The notes beneath the pieces were generated by a model, which saw nothing but the letters and a program-made list of their open reading frames with translations, had not been told where the DNA came from and ran no database searches. A stretch of 18,498 nt of DNA from JBFXDI01 sp050181295 (lineage in GTDB: Bacteria; Pseudomonadota; Alphaproteobacteria; Rhizobiales; Aestuariivirgaceae), in NCBI GenBank assembly GCA_050181295.1, contig JBFXDI010000081.1, positions 1 through 18,498 on the forward strand, read 5' to 3'. The translations under genes were made by a program, and so were the position numbers. This document shows, in pieces, positions 7,058-12,533 of the stretch (the stretch's first letter is position 1; every line of letters starts with the position of its first letter).

Positions 7058-8443
7058 CTACCCCTGCAGCGCCGGGAGACGGAGGACCGCCAGCAGCCCC
7101 CCCAGCGTCTTCGACCGGTCAAGGCTGATGCGGCCGTTGTACATGGCCGCCGTCTCCGTCACGATGTTGAGGCCGAGGCCGGAGCCGGGCTTCGTCTCGT
7201 CCAGCCGCTGGCCGCGCTGCAGCGCCGTCACGAGCTGGGAATCCTTCAAGCCCGGGCCGTCGTCGGCGACCTCGATCTCGATCCACATCCGCCCGTCCGC
7301 GGGATCCGCGCGCGGCGTCGAGACGGCGACCGCGATCCGCCCCTTCGACCACTTGCTGGCATTGTCCATGAGGTTGCCGGCCATCTCCTCGAGGTCCTGC
7401 CGCTCGCCGCGGAATTTTACGCCCGGCGGGCAGGAGACCTCGATCTGAAGACCCCGGTCGCGGTGGATGCGCATGAGAGTGCGGGCCAGCGCGTCCAGCA
7501 CCTCCTCGACCGGCGTCGAGGCGCCGAGCGTCTGGGCGCGGGCGGCGCGGCGCGCGCGGTCGAGATAGAGGCTCACCTGGTCGCGCATCACCTGCGTCTG
7601 CTCCATGACCTTGGTGGCGAACTCGCCGGCGTTGGTCTGGGCCTCGTTGGTGAGGACCGAGAGCGGGGTTTTCAGCGCATGCGCGAGGTTGCCGACCTGC
7701 GTGCGGGCCCGCTCCACGATCTCGCTGTTCGACTGGATCAGGAGATTGAGCTCGTTGGCGACCGGATCGATCTCCTCCGGATAGGCGCCGCTCAGCCGGT
7801 CGGCCTGGCCCTCGCGAATGGCGGTGAGCTCGCCCTGCATGGCGCGCATCGGCCGCAAGCCATAGCGCACCTGGAGCAGCAGCGCCGCCAGCAGTCCCAG
7901 CCCCAGCACCGCCAGCACCAGCACCAGCGCCTGGCGGAAGGCGCCGACCTCGGCCCTGAGCTCATCGAAATTGCCGGCCACGAGGAACGAGTAGGGCGAG
8001 GAGCCGCCATAGAGCGAATATTCCTGCTCGATGGCGCGCAGGCTCGTGCCCTTGGAATCGGTGAGCGCGAAATGGGCGATGTTGGCGCTGTCGCGGCTCG
8101 TCATGAGGCGGGGGTCGGGCTCCAGCCGCTGCTCGAGCAGGCTGTCGGAGAAAAGCCCGTCGTCCGGCTTCCCGCCGACCGGCGTGATCTGCCAGTACCA
8201 GCCGGAAAGCGGCAGCTTGAAGCGCGTGTCGGCGAGCGCGCCCTGCATGGTGGGCTGGCCGTCGGCTGTCAGCTCCACATTGGCGAGCAGGCCGTCCAGC
8301 ACCGCCTGCAGGCGGGCGTCGAAATTGCGCTCCACCGCGGCGCGGAAGAGCTGGTCGAGGAGCACGCCCGCGACGATGAGGAGGAAGACGCTGACGATCG
8401 CGGCCGACGCGGTCAGCCGGAACGCCAGCGAGTTGGTCCGCAT
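7058..8443 (-). CDS. feuQ: FeuQ-like sensor histidine kinase
   Basis: A membrane histidine kinase of 461 residues. A first transmembrane helix (about 12-32), a periplasmic sensor region (about 35-170) and a second helix (about 171-191) are followed by a HAMP-like linker. The dimerisation box NLAHALKTPLSVL has the phospho-accepting His at 255, and the ATPase domain shows N box NLMDNASKWS (357-366), DDGPGL (394-399) and GSGLGL (420-425). The layout and HALKTPL box are those of PhoQ-like kinases. With its partner, the closest family I recognise is FeuQ of rhizobia, linked to iron uptake and periplasmic glucan export. The start ATG overlaps the response regulator stop (TAATG), so the two are co-translated. 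No motif shows what signal it detects. Confidence 0.85.
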   Translation of the reverse strand: MRTNSLAFRLTASAAIVSVFLLIVAGVLLDQLFRAAVERNFDARLQAVLDGLLANVELTADGQPTMQGALADTRFKLPLSGWYWQITPVGGKPDDGLFSDSLLEQRLEPDPRLMTSRDSANIAHFALTDSKGTSLRAIEQEYSLYGGSSPYSFLVAGNFDELRAEVGAFRQALVLVLAVLGLGLLAALLLQVRYGLRPMRAMQGELTAIREGQADRLSGAYPEEIDPVANELNLLIQSNSEIVERARTQVGNLAHALKTPLSVLTNEAQTNAGEFATKVMEQTQVMRDQVSLYLDRARRAARAQTLGASTPVEEVLDALARTLMRIHRDRGLQIEVSCPPGVKFRGERQDLEEMAGNLMDNASKWSKGRIAVAVSTPRADPADGRMWIEIEVADDGPGLKDSQLVTALQRGQRLDETKPGSGLGLNIVTETAAMYNGRISLDRSKTLGGLLAVLRLPALQG

Positions 8444-9105
8444 TATTCCGGCTCGGAGATGCAGTAGCCGAGCCCGCGAACGGTCTTCAGCACGTCCACG
8501 CCGAGCTTCTTCCTCAGGCGGCCGACGAACACTTCGATGGTGTTGGAGTCGCGGTCGAAATCCTGGTCGTAGAGATGCTCGACCAGCTCCGTGCGCGAGA
8601 CGACGCGGCCCTTGTGGTGCATGAGATAGCCAAGCAAGCGGAACTCGAGCGAGGTGAGCTTGACGCCGTGCCCGTTGACGGTCACGCGCGCCGCCGCCGT
8701 GTCGAGCATCAACGGCCCGCACACGATCTCGCTCGAGGCATGGCCGGCGCTTCTCCGCAGGAGCGCCCGGATGCGGGCCAGCACCTCCTCCATGTGGAAG
8801 GGTTTTGACACGTAGTCGTCGGCGCCGGCGTCGAAGCCCGCCACCTTGTCGCTCCAGCGGTCGCGGGCGGTGAGGATCAGCACCGGCATTTTCCGCTCGT
8901 TGCGGCGCCACTTCTCGAGCACCGTCACGCCGTCCATCACCGGCAGGCCGAGATCGAGCACCACCGCGTCATAGGGTTCGGTGTCACCCAGATAGTGGCC
9001 TTCCTCGCCGTCGGCGGCGCTGTCGACCACATAGCCGGCGTCGGAGAACGCCGTCACCAGTTGCCGGTTGAGATCAGGATCGTCCTCGACCACGAGCAGG
9101 CGCAT
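8443..9105 (-). CDS. feuP: FeuP-like OmpR-family response regulator
   Basis: A response regulator of 220 residues. The receiver domain (1-115) has the acidic pair EDD at 7-9, the phospho-acceptor Asp51 in VVLDLGLP, Thr79 in LILTARDRW and Lys101 in SKPF. The DNA-binding winged helix (about 125-218) includes the segment DRDSNTIEVFVGRLRKKLG. The receiver, with RDRWSDKVAGFDAGADDY, closely resembles rhizobial FeuP as I remember it; that name is from memory and context, not from a search. It is co-transcribed with the kinase gene. The 168-base region upstream of its start is shared with the divergent toxin-antitoxin promoter, so its transcription must start in that space or read through the toxin-antitoxin pair from the PepSY gene. 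Confidence 0.87.
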   Translation of the reverse strand: MRLLVVEDDPDLNRQLVTAFSDAGYVVDSAADGEEGHYLGDTEPYDAVVLDLGLPVMDGVTVLEKWRRNERKMPVLILTARDRWSDKVAGFDAGADDYVSKPFHMEEVLARIRALLRRSAGHASSEIVCGPLMLDTAAARVTVNGHGVKLTSLEFRLLGYLMHHKGRVVSRTELVEHLYDQDFDRDSNTIEVFVGRLRKKLGVDVLKTVRGLGYCISEPE

Positions 9106-9233
9106 TTTGTCACGACCTTCTGGACCGTCCTCCGGCGGCGCGGAATCGCCCCACCGGCCGGATCGTGCGTCCCATCAATAGCTTGAGCGACGCGTTTCCG
9201 GAAGGCACAAGACAATTGCGATGCATGGCGCCT

Positions 9234-9267
9234 TTGTATTGACAATGTATACACAGATGGCCATATT
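9234..9267 (+). promoter_or_regulatory. toxin-antitoxin promoter with overlapping palindromes
   Basis: A perfect -35 TTGACA (9239-9244) and a -10-like CATATT (9262-9267) are separated by exactly 17 bases. Transcription would start at or next to the antitoxin ATG at 9274, suggesting a leaderless message. Two palindromes overlap the promoter: TTGTATTGACAA (4-base arms, 9234-9245) and TGTATACA (9246-9253). They lie where a ribbon-helix-helix antitoxin would bind for autorepression. The stretch is clearly richer in A and T than its surroundings. Confidence 0.6.
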
Positions 9268-9273
9268 CGGCGC

Positions 9274-9582
9274 ATGGCAAAAAGTCCCTCCTCCACGGCG
9301 AAGCGCCTTTCGGCCGAAGGCGCCAAAGGCAGCATCAACCTGCGTATCGAGGCGCACACGCGGCGATTGATTGACGAGGCGGCCGCCCTCCTTGGCAAGA
9401 CCCGGACCGAGTTCATGATCGATAGCGCGAGATCCCTAGCGGTCGACGTGCTGCTGGATCAGCGCCTTTTCGTGCTCGAATCGGAGCGCTACGACGCCTT
9501 CGTCCATGCGCTCGACAATCCCCCCCCGCCCGGCCCCAGGCTGCGTGCTCTGCTGCGGCGGGCCCCGATGTGGAAGACGTGA
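9274..9582 (+). CDS. DUF1778 (TacA-like) antitoxin
   Basis: A protein of 102 residues. A ribbon-helix-helix DUF1778 domain is seen at about 18-63, starting GSINLRIEAHTRRLIDEAA and continuing through a second helix with TRTEFMID. The C-terminal tail (64-102) begins DQRLFVLESERYDAFVHALD, the segment that typically wraps and blocks the GNAT toxin. Antitoxins of this family bind their own promoter as a complex with the toxin. The gene directly precedes and overlaps the toxin gene. No Shine-Dalgarno sequence is seen, which fits the leaderless promoter described upstream. It lies on the opposite strand to the feuP-like and PepSY genes around it. The family call is strong from sequence and from the pairing. 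Confidence 0.93.
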   Translation: MAKSPSSTAKRLSAEGAKGSINLRIEAHTRRLIDEAAALLGKTRTEFMIDSARSLAVDVLLDQRLFVLESERYDAFVHALDNPPPPGPRLRALLRRAPMWKT

Positions 9583-10100
9583 GGCAGGCTCCGGACTCTT
9601 CACAGCCGAAGCTTTCAGCACCGGTTCCGCTGGCGGCGCATCACGACCTGGCGGACTTCGACTGCGACGTGCCCGCGCTGAACGATTGGCTGAAAGGGCG
9701 CGCGCTCAAGAACGAGAGTCGTTTTTCCCGCACCTATGTCGTGTGCGATGGAAATCGGGTCGCCGCCTATTTCTGCATCTCCGCGGGATCGGTGGAACGC
9801 ACCGCCGCGCCCGGCAGGATGAGGCGCAACGCGCCCGATGCGATTCCGGTGTCTGTGATCGGCCGCTTGGCGGTCAGCCGGGAATATGCCGGGCGCGGCC
9901 TTGGCGCCGACATCCTTTCGGACGCCCTGCGCCGTATCGCTGTTGCATCCCAGAGCATCGGGATCGGAGCGGTGCTGGTGCAGGCCAAGGACGAAGACGC
10001 GAAGCGCTTCTATATGCGCTGCGCGGAATTCATCGAGTACCCGGCGGACAGCCGCACGCTGTTTCTTCCCATCGAAACGGTCATCGCGGCCTTCGGCTGA
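9570..10100 (+). CDS. TacT-like GNAT acetyltransferase toxin
   Basis: A GNAT acetyltransferase of 176 residues in the class paired with DUF1778 antitoxins, known for acetylating the amino group of charged tRNAs and so halting translation. Family signs are DFDCDVPALNDWLKGRA near 29-45, the acetyl-CoA pyrophosphate loop REYAGRGLGADIL at 104-116, and the catalytic-type Tyr148 in KRFYMRCAEF. The first candidate start is GTG at 9570, inside the antitoxin gene; a second GTG at 9579 makes a GTGA overlap with the antitoxin stop. The choice shifts the N-terminus by three residues. Both starts imply coupled translation. The key residues are all present, so the toxin is probably active. Which tRNAs it attacks cannot be read from the sequence. 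Confidence 0.92.
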   Translation: MEDVRQAPDSSQPKLSAPVPLAAHHDLADFDCDVPALNDWLKGRALKNESRFSRTYVVCDGNRVAAYFCISAGSVERTAAPGRMRRNAPDAIPVSVIGRLAVSREYAGRGLGADILSDALRRIAVASQSIGIGAVLVQAKDEDAKRFYMRCAEFIEYPADSRTLFLPIETVIAAFG

Positions 10101-10131
10101 CGGTCGTGAATGCTTGCGATTCCGCCGCCGC

Positions 10132-10515
10132 CTATTGCCCCACGACCTGCGCCGTCTCGGCGTCGACCAGCACCCGGTGGATCTGGTTGCCGGTCTTGAG
10201 CTTCACCGCGTAGATGAGGCGGGGCCCCCTGAGCAGGCTCACGCCCAGGCCCTGGCTTCCCGGAGAGGTGCCGAGCGCGATCTCGAGCGCGGTGGAAGGC
10301 GGGATGATGCGGCCCCCCTGCCGCTTGGCGGGGGCTTCCTTGTAGGCGCGGTAGGGGACAGCGTCGTACTGGGCGACAGCGGGCTCCGCCTGGCCGTGAA
10401 GGGCGACCGGCGTCAAGGGGTCGTAGGCGTAGGGACTTGCGAGCGCCGCGGCCGCGAGATGCGGCGTCGTCAGGCAAAGCAAGCCCATCACCAGAACGGT
10501 CTTCAGAATCCTCAT
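10132..10515 (-). CDS. secreted PepSY-domain protein
   Basis: A protein of 127 residues with a signal peptide (about 1-25: basic MRILK start, hydrophobic core, AAAALAS) and a C-terminal PepSY-like domain. That domain includes LIYAVKLKTGNQIHRVLVDA and ends ETAQVVGQ. PepSY proteins are periplasmic or exported and are often encoded next to two-component systems, where they may modulate the sensor. The rhizobial FeuP/FeuQ system has a small periplasmic modulator (FeuN), so a similar role is possible here. The ATG at 10515 was chosen over the GTG at 10521 because it begins a standard signal peptide. It is on the same strand as the feuP-like gene but separated from it by the toxin-antitoxin pair. 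A tandem 11-base direct repeat lies upstream. Confidence 0.8.
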   Translation of the reverse strand: MRILKTVLVMGLLCLTTPHLAAAALASPYAYDPLTPVALHGQAEPAVAQYDAVPYRAYKEAPAKRQGGRIIPPSTALEIALGTSPGSQGLGVSLLRGPRLIYAVKLKTGNQIHRVLVDAETAQVVGQ

Positions 10516-10559
10516 AGCCACTTCGACCCCAGCCGAGGCGGCGACCCTAGAGGACAGGA

Positions 10560-10576
10560 CATGAACCTGCCATGAA
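10560..10576 (-). promoter_or_regulatory. tandem TTCATG-N5-TTCATG site upstream of PepSY gene
   Basis: Read on the - strand, TTCATG occurs twice with a 5-base spacer (11-base period), 45-61 bases ahead of the PepSY start. This is the geometry of sites bound by OmpR/PhoB-type response regulators. It overlaps the region just 3' of the nitroreductase pseudogene. FeuP-like binding is inferred from neighbourhood only. Confidence 0.5.
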
Positions 10577-10590
10577 TACCCTGAAGATGG

Positions 10591-11261
10591 CTAAAATCCT
10601 CTGAAAACAACGGTTTCTGCCAGGCTCGCGCGCTCCGTCCGGAAACGGTTGACGGGAGCCTCCTCGTCCATATGGCCAAGGGCGAGGCCGGAAAAAAGCA
10701 TGAGTTCGGGCGGAGCTTCAAGAAACTTCGAGACGGTGCGGTGCCAGCCCGCCCAGGCTTCCTGCGCGCAGCTGTGGAGTCCGTGCTCCCTTGCGAGGAG
10801 CATGACGGTCTGGAGATACATGCCCAGGTCCGCCCATTGGCCAAGGCCCATGCTGCGGTCGATGAAAAAGAAAAAGCCGACCGGCGCGTCGAAGAAACGG
10901 AAATTGCGGTGGAATTGGCGCCACCGCCCGGCCTTGTCCTGCCGCGCCACGCCGATCGACTCGTAGAGGTCCTCGCCGCACCTGAAGCGGCGGGCGGCGT
11001 AGGGCTCCTTCAGCGGGTCCGGGTAGACCGAATACTCCGCCCCTCGCCGCGCGGCTCGGTTCCGAGCCGCCCGGCCACCTCGGCGACCAGCTCCTTCAGC
11101 GGAGCGCCGGTGAGGACATAGGTGTGCCAGGGCTGCAGGTTGCCGCCCGAGGGCGCCTGGCGGGCTCCCTCGAGAATGGCCCGGACCGTCGCCTCGGGAA
11201 CGGGATCGGGCCGGAAGGCGCGGCATGACAATCTCGACCGCACCGCTTCCGATACCCGCAT
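10591..11261 (-). pseudogene. nitroreductase family protein, frameshifted
   Basis: This gene encodes an FMN-dependent nitroreductase split over two frames. The N-terminal part (start 11261) carries SCRAFRPDPVPE and the FMN-binding-type APSGGNLQPWHTYV. The C-terminal part, in another frame to 10591, carries EYSVYPDPLKEPYAARRFR, GLGQWADLGMYLQTVMLLAR and a terminal LALGHMDEEAPVN. The frames meet at the CCCC run at 11040-11043; one extra base there restores a continuous protein of about 223 residues reading GEGAEYSVYPDP. I chose the ATG at 11261 because GAGG lies 5 bases ahead of it, rather than the ATG at 11279. All family segments are intact on both sides, so the lesion is recent or a sequencing error in a homopolymer. 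Without correction the product stops after about 83 residues. Confidence 0.88.
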
Positions 11262-11349
11262 GATCCCCTCGCTCCGCATCCATTCACGGGGGTAGCTTAT
11301 GCAGGTCGGGGCCGGGCTTCGGCAACCGGATTGGGGTGCAGGGGCAGCT

Positions 11350-11550
11350 CTAGCCCTTGTTGGGCACGAGCCAGGTCAGCCAGCCCGTGAGGCCACCGCC
11401 AATGAGCGAGAAGAGGAGCGCGCCCCAGTAGCCGATGCGCTCGATGAGCTCCGGCGTCACCCATTCGGGCAGCACGAGCCCGAGCGTCGCGAAGAGCGCC
11501 ACGGTCGAGGTCAGGAAGGCGACGATGGCCTTGTTCACGGCGGTGTTCAT
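11350..11550 (-). CDS. internal-start holin (alternative product)
   Basis: Within the endolysin ORF and in the same frame, an ATG at 11550 opens a 66-residue product with two membrane helices and a short basic N-terminus (MNTAVNKA), the usual form of a small two-helix holin. Just upstream on the - strand lies AAAGGAG (11565-11559), with an 8-base spacer to the ATG. This is one of the best Shine-Dalgarno matches in the window. Holins permeabilise the inner membrane so that the endolysin can reach peptidoglycan. The sequence therefore supports a separately translated holin nested in the 3' end of the endolysin gene. It could equally be a former separate gene whose upstream stop was lost. Expression from this start is inferred. 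Confidence 0.6.
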   Translation of the reverse strand: MNTAVNKAIVAFLTSTVALFATLGLVLPEWVTPELIERIGYWGALLFSLIGGGLTGWLTWLVPNKG

Positions 11551-12195
11551 GGAAAAAGCTCCTTTCTTGCGTTCGGGAAGGTCTCTGGCGACGACATTGG
11601 TGCGTTTGGGCGGCTCCTCTGCCGCCGGCTGGGCGTTACGCACAGGCGCGCCGTTCGCGATCTCGGCCACGGCGCGGGCGAGGTAGCGCTTGCGGTCATC
11701 GAGCCCGTTGAGGCCGCCATTCACCGCCTTCGTCACGCGGACGATGTCGTCGGCATCGCCCTTGACGAGAGCGCCGATGCGGCGCTCGCGCCAGTACCAG
11801 AGGCCGGCGAGAAAGCACCACGGCGCCTCGGCAAGTTTTTCCGGCTCGGCCTCGAAGTCGGGCGCGTCGGCGCGCTGGGCGCCCGCCCAGTGCGTGAAGG
11901 CGCGATAGTTGGCGCGGCCCGTGAGCTGGATCGTGCCCCTGCCCTTGAAGCGCGGACCATCGCCCCGCTGCACGTTCCCCAGATCCTTGCGGCCCTCATA
12001 GGCCTTGCCCGAAGCGTATTCGACCACGGTTCGGAAGCCGTCCGACTCGTGCGCGTTCTGGGTCACGAAATGCGCGAGTTCCAGCGGCCGCTCGATGGCG
12101 GCGCCGCGCTCGCTCAAGGCCTGCGCGAAGCCCGCGAGAATCTCCGGCCGGCCGCGCGGCGCAATGCGCTTCAGCATCGCCGCATCGATCTGCAT
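11350..12195 (-). CDS. GH19-type endolysin fused to a holin-like membrane tail
   Basis: An ORF of 281 residues with two distinct parts. Residues 1-185 form a glycoside hydrolase family 19 (chitinase/lysozyme-like) domain. It has a catalytic-type Glu50 in NAHESDGF, the signature RFKGRGTIQLTGRANY at 83-98, and the VTKAVNGGLNGLDDR segment near 154-168. After a polar linker (186-215), residues 216-281 hold two hydrophobic helices (about 223-242 and 256-277), typical of small holins. The endolysin start has GGAGG 5 bases upstream. An internal ATG at codon 216 has its own strong ribosome binding site, so the tail may also be made separately. It follows the GTA tail genes on the same strand and probably lyses the cell to release particles. 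The enzyme call is firm; whether the fusion itself works as one protein is open. Confidence 0.88.
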   Translation of the reverse strand: MQIDAAMLKRIAPRGRPEILAGFAQALSERGAAIERPLELAHFVTQNAHESDGFRTVVEYASGKAYEGRKDLGNVQRGDGPRFKGRGTIQLTGRANYRAFTHWAGAQRADAPDFEAEPEKLAEAPWCFLAGLWYWRERRIGALVKGDADDIVRVTKAVNGGLNGLDDRKRYLARAVAEIANGAPVRNAQPAAEEPPKRTNVVARDLPERKKGAFSMNTAVNKAIVAFLTSTVALFATLGLVLPEWVTPELIERIGYWGALLFSLIGGGLTGWLTWLVPNKG

Positions 12196-12236
12196 GACTG
12201 CCTCCGATCTTGAATCTCTCGTTGAGAAATCCGCTC

Positions 12237-12294
12237 GTCCCCGCGAAGGCGGGGACCCAGCGCCATCACCATGGATTCCCGCCTGCGCGGGAAT
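12237..12294. repeat. paired-hairpin dispersed repeat
   Basis: Two hairpins lie side by side. GTCCCCGC/GCGGGGAC has a GAAG loop (12237-12256), and ATTCCCGC/GCGGGAAT has a CTGC loop (12275-12294). Both stems are 8 perfect base pairs. Units of this form, with the TTCCCGCNNNNGCGGGAA core, recur between genes in many proteobacterial genomes. The element fills much of the 122-base gap between the XhlA-like gene and the endolysin gene. Confidence 0.75.
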
Positions 12295-12317
12295 GAGCGG
12301 AAAGCGTGGGGCCGCTG

Positions 12318-12524
12318 CTAGCCGAAGAAGCCGCGCAGCTTGTCCACGAAGAGGCCGGCAAGTCCCGCCACCACGGCCACGCCGCCCGAGAAGTAGTTGA
12401 TCTTGCGCTCGACGCTGGTCAGGCGCTCGTCCATCGCCTTCTGCCCCTCGACCAGGCTGTCGAGCTTGGTCTCGATCGCCGCGAGATGGCGGACGCTTTC
12501 GGTGTGGCGCTCCTCGTTCGTCAT
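12318..12524 (-). CDS. XhlA-like small coiled-coil membrane protein
   Basis: A protein of 68 residues. Residues 1-42 are polar and helical with heptad-like spacing (HLAAIETKLDSLVEGQ followed by DERLTSVERKI). Residues 44-60 form one hydrophobic helix ahead of a short basic end (DKLRGFFG). This is the layout of XhlA-type phage accessory holins, in which a cytoplasmic coiled coil precedes a C-terminal membrane helix. Similar small proteins sit next to endolysin genes. The ATG follows a strong AGGGAGG and begins 9 bases after the DUF2793 stop, so the gene belongs to the GTA tail transcript. An alternative reading is an unrelated single-pass membrane protein. The XhlA name rests on layout and position and not on a conserved motif. 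Confidence 0.68.
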   Translation of the reverse strand: MTNEERHTESVRHLAAIETKLDSLVEGQKAMDERLTSVERKINYFSGGVAVVAGLAGLFVDKLRGFFG

Positions 12525-12533
12525 CGCCCTCCC

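Noticed and set aside
6923..8467. + strand open frame (514 codons) opposite the histidine kinase
   Set aside because: It is antisense to a kinase with all its boxes intact, and the translation has no recognisable domain.
11036..11048. Programmed ribosomal frameshift in the nitroreductase
   Set aside because: The run of four bases is short, there is no clear slippery heptamer or stimulatory structure, and the family is not known to use frameshifting.
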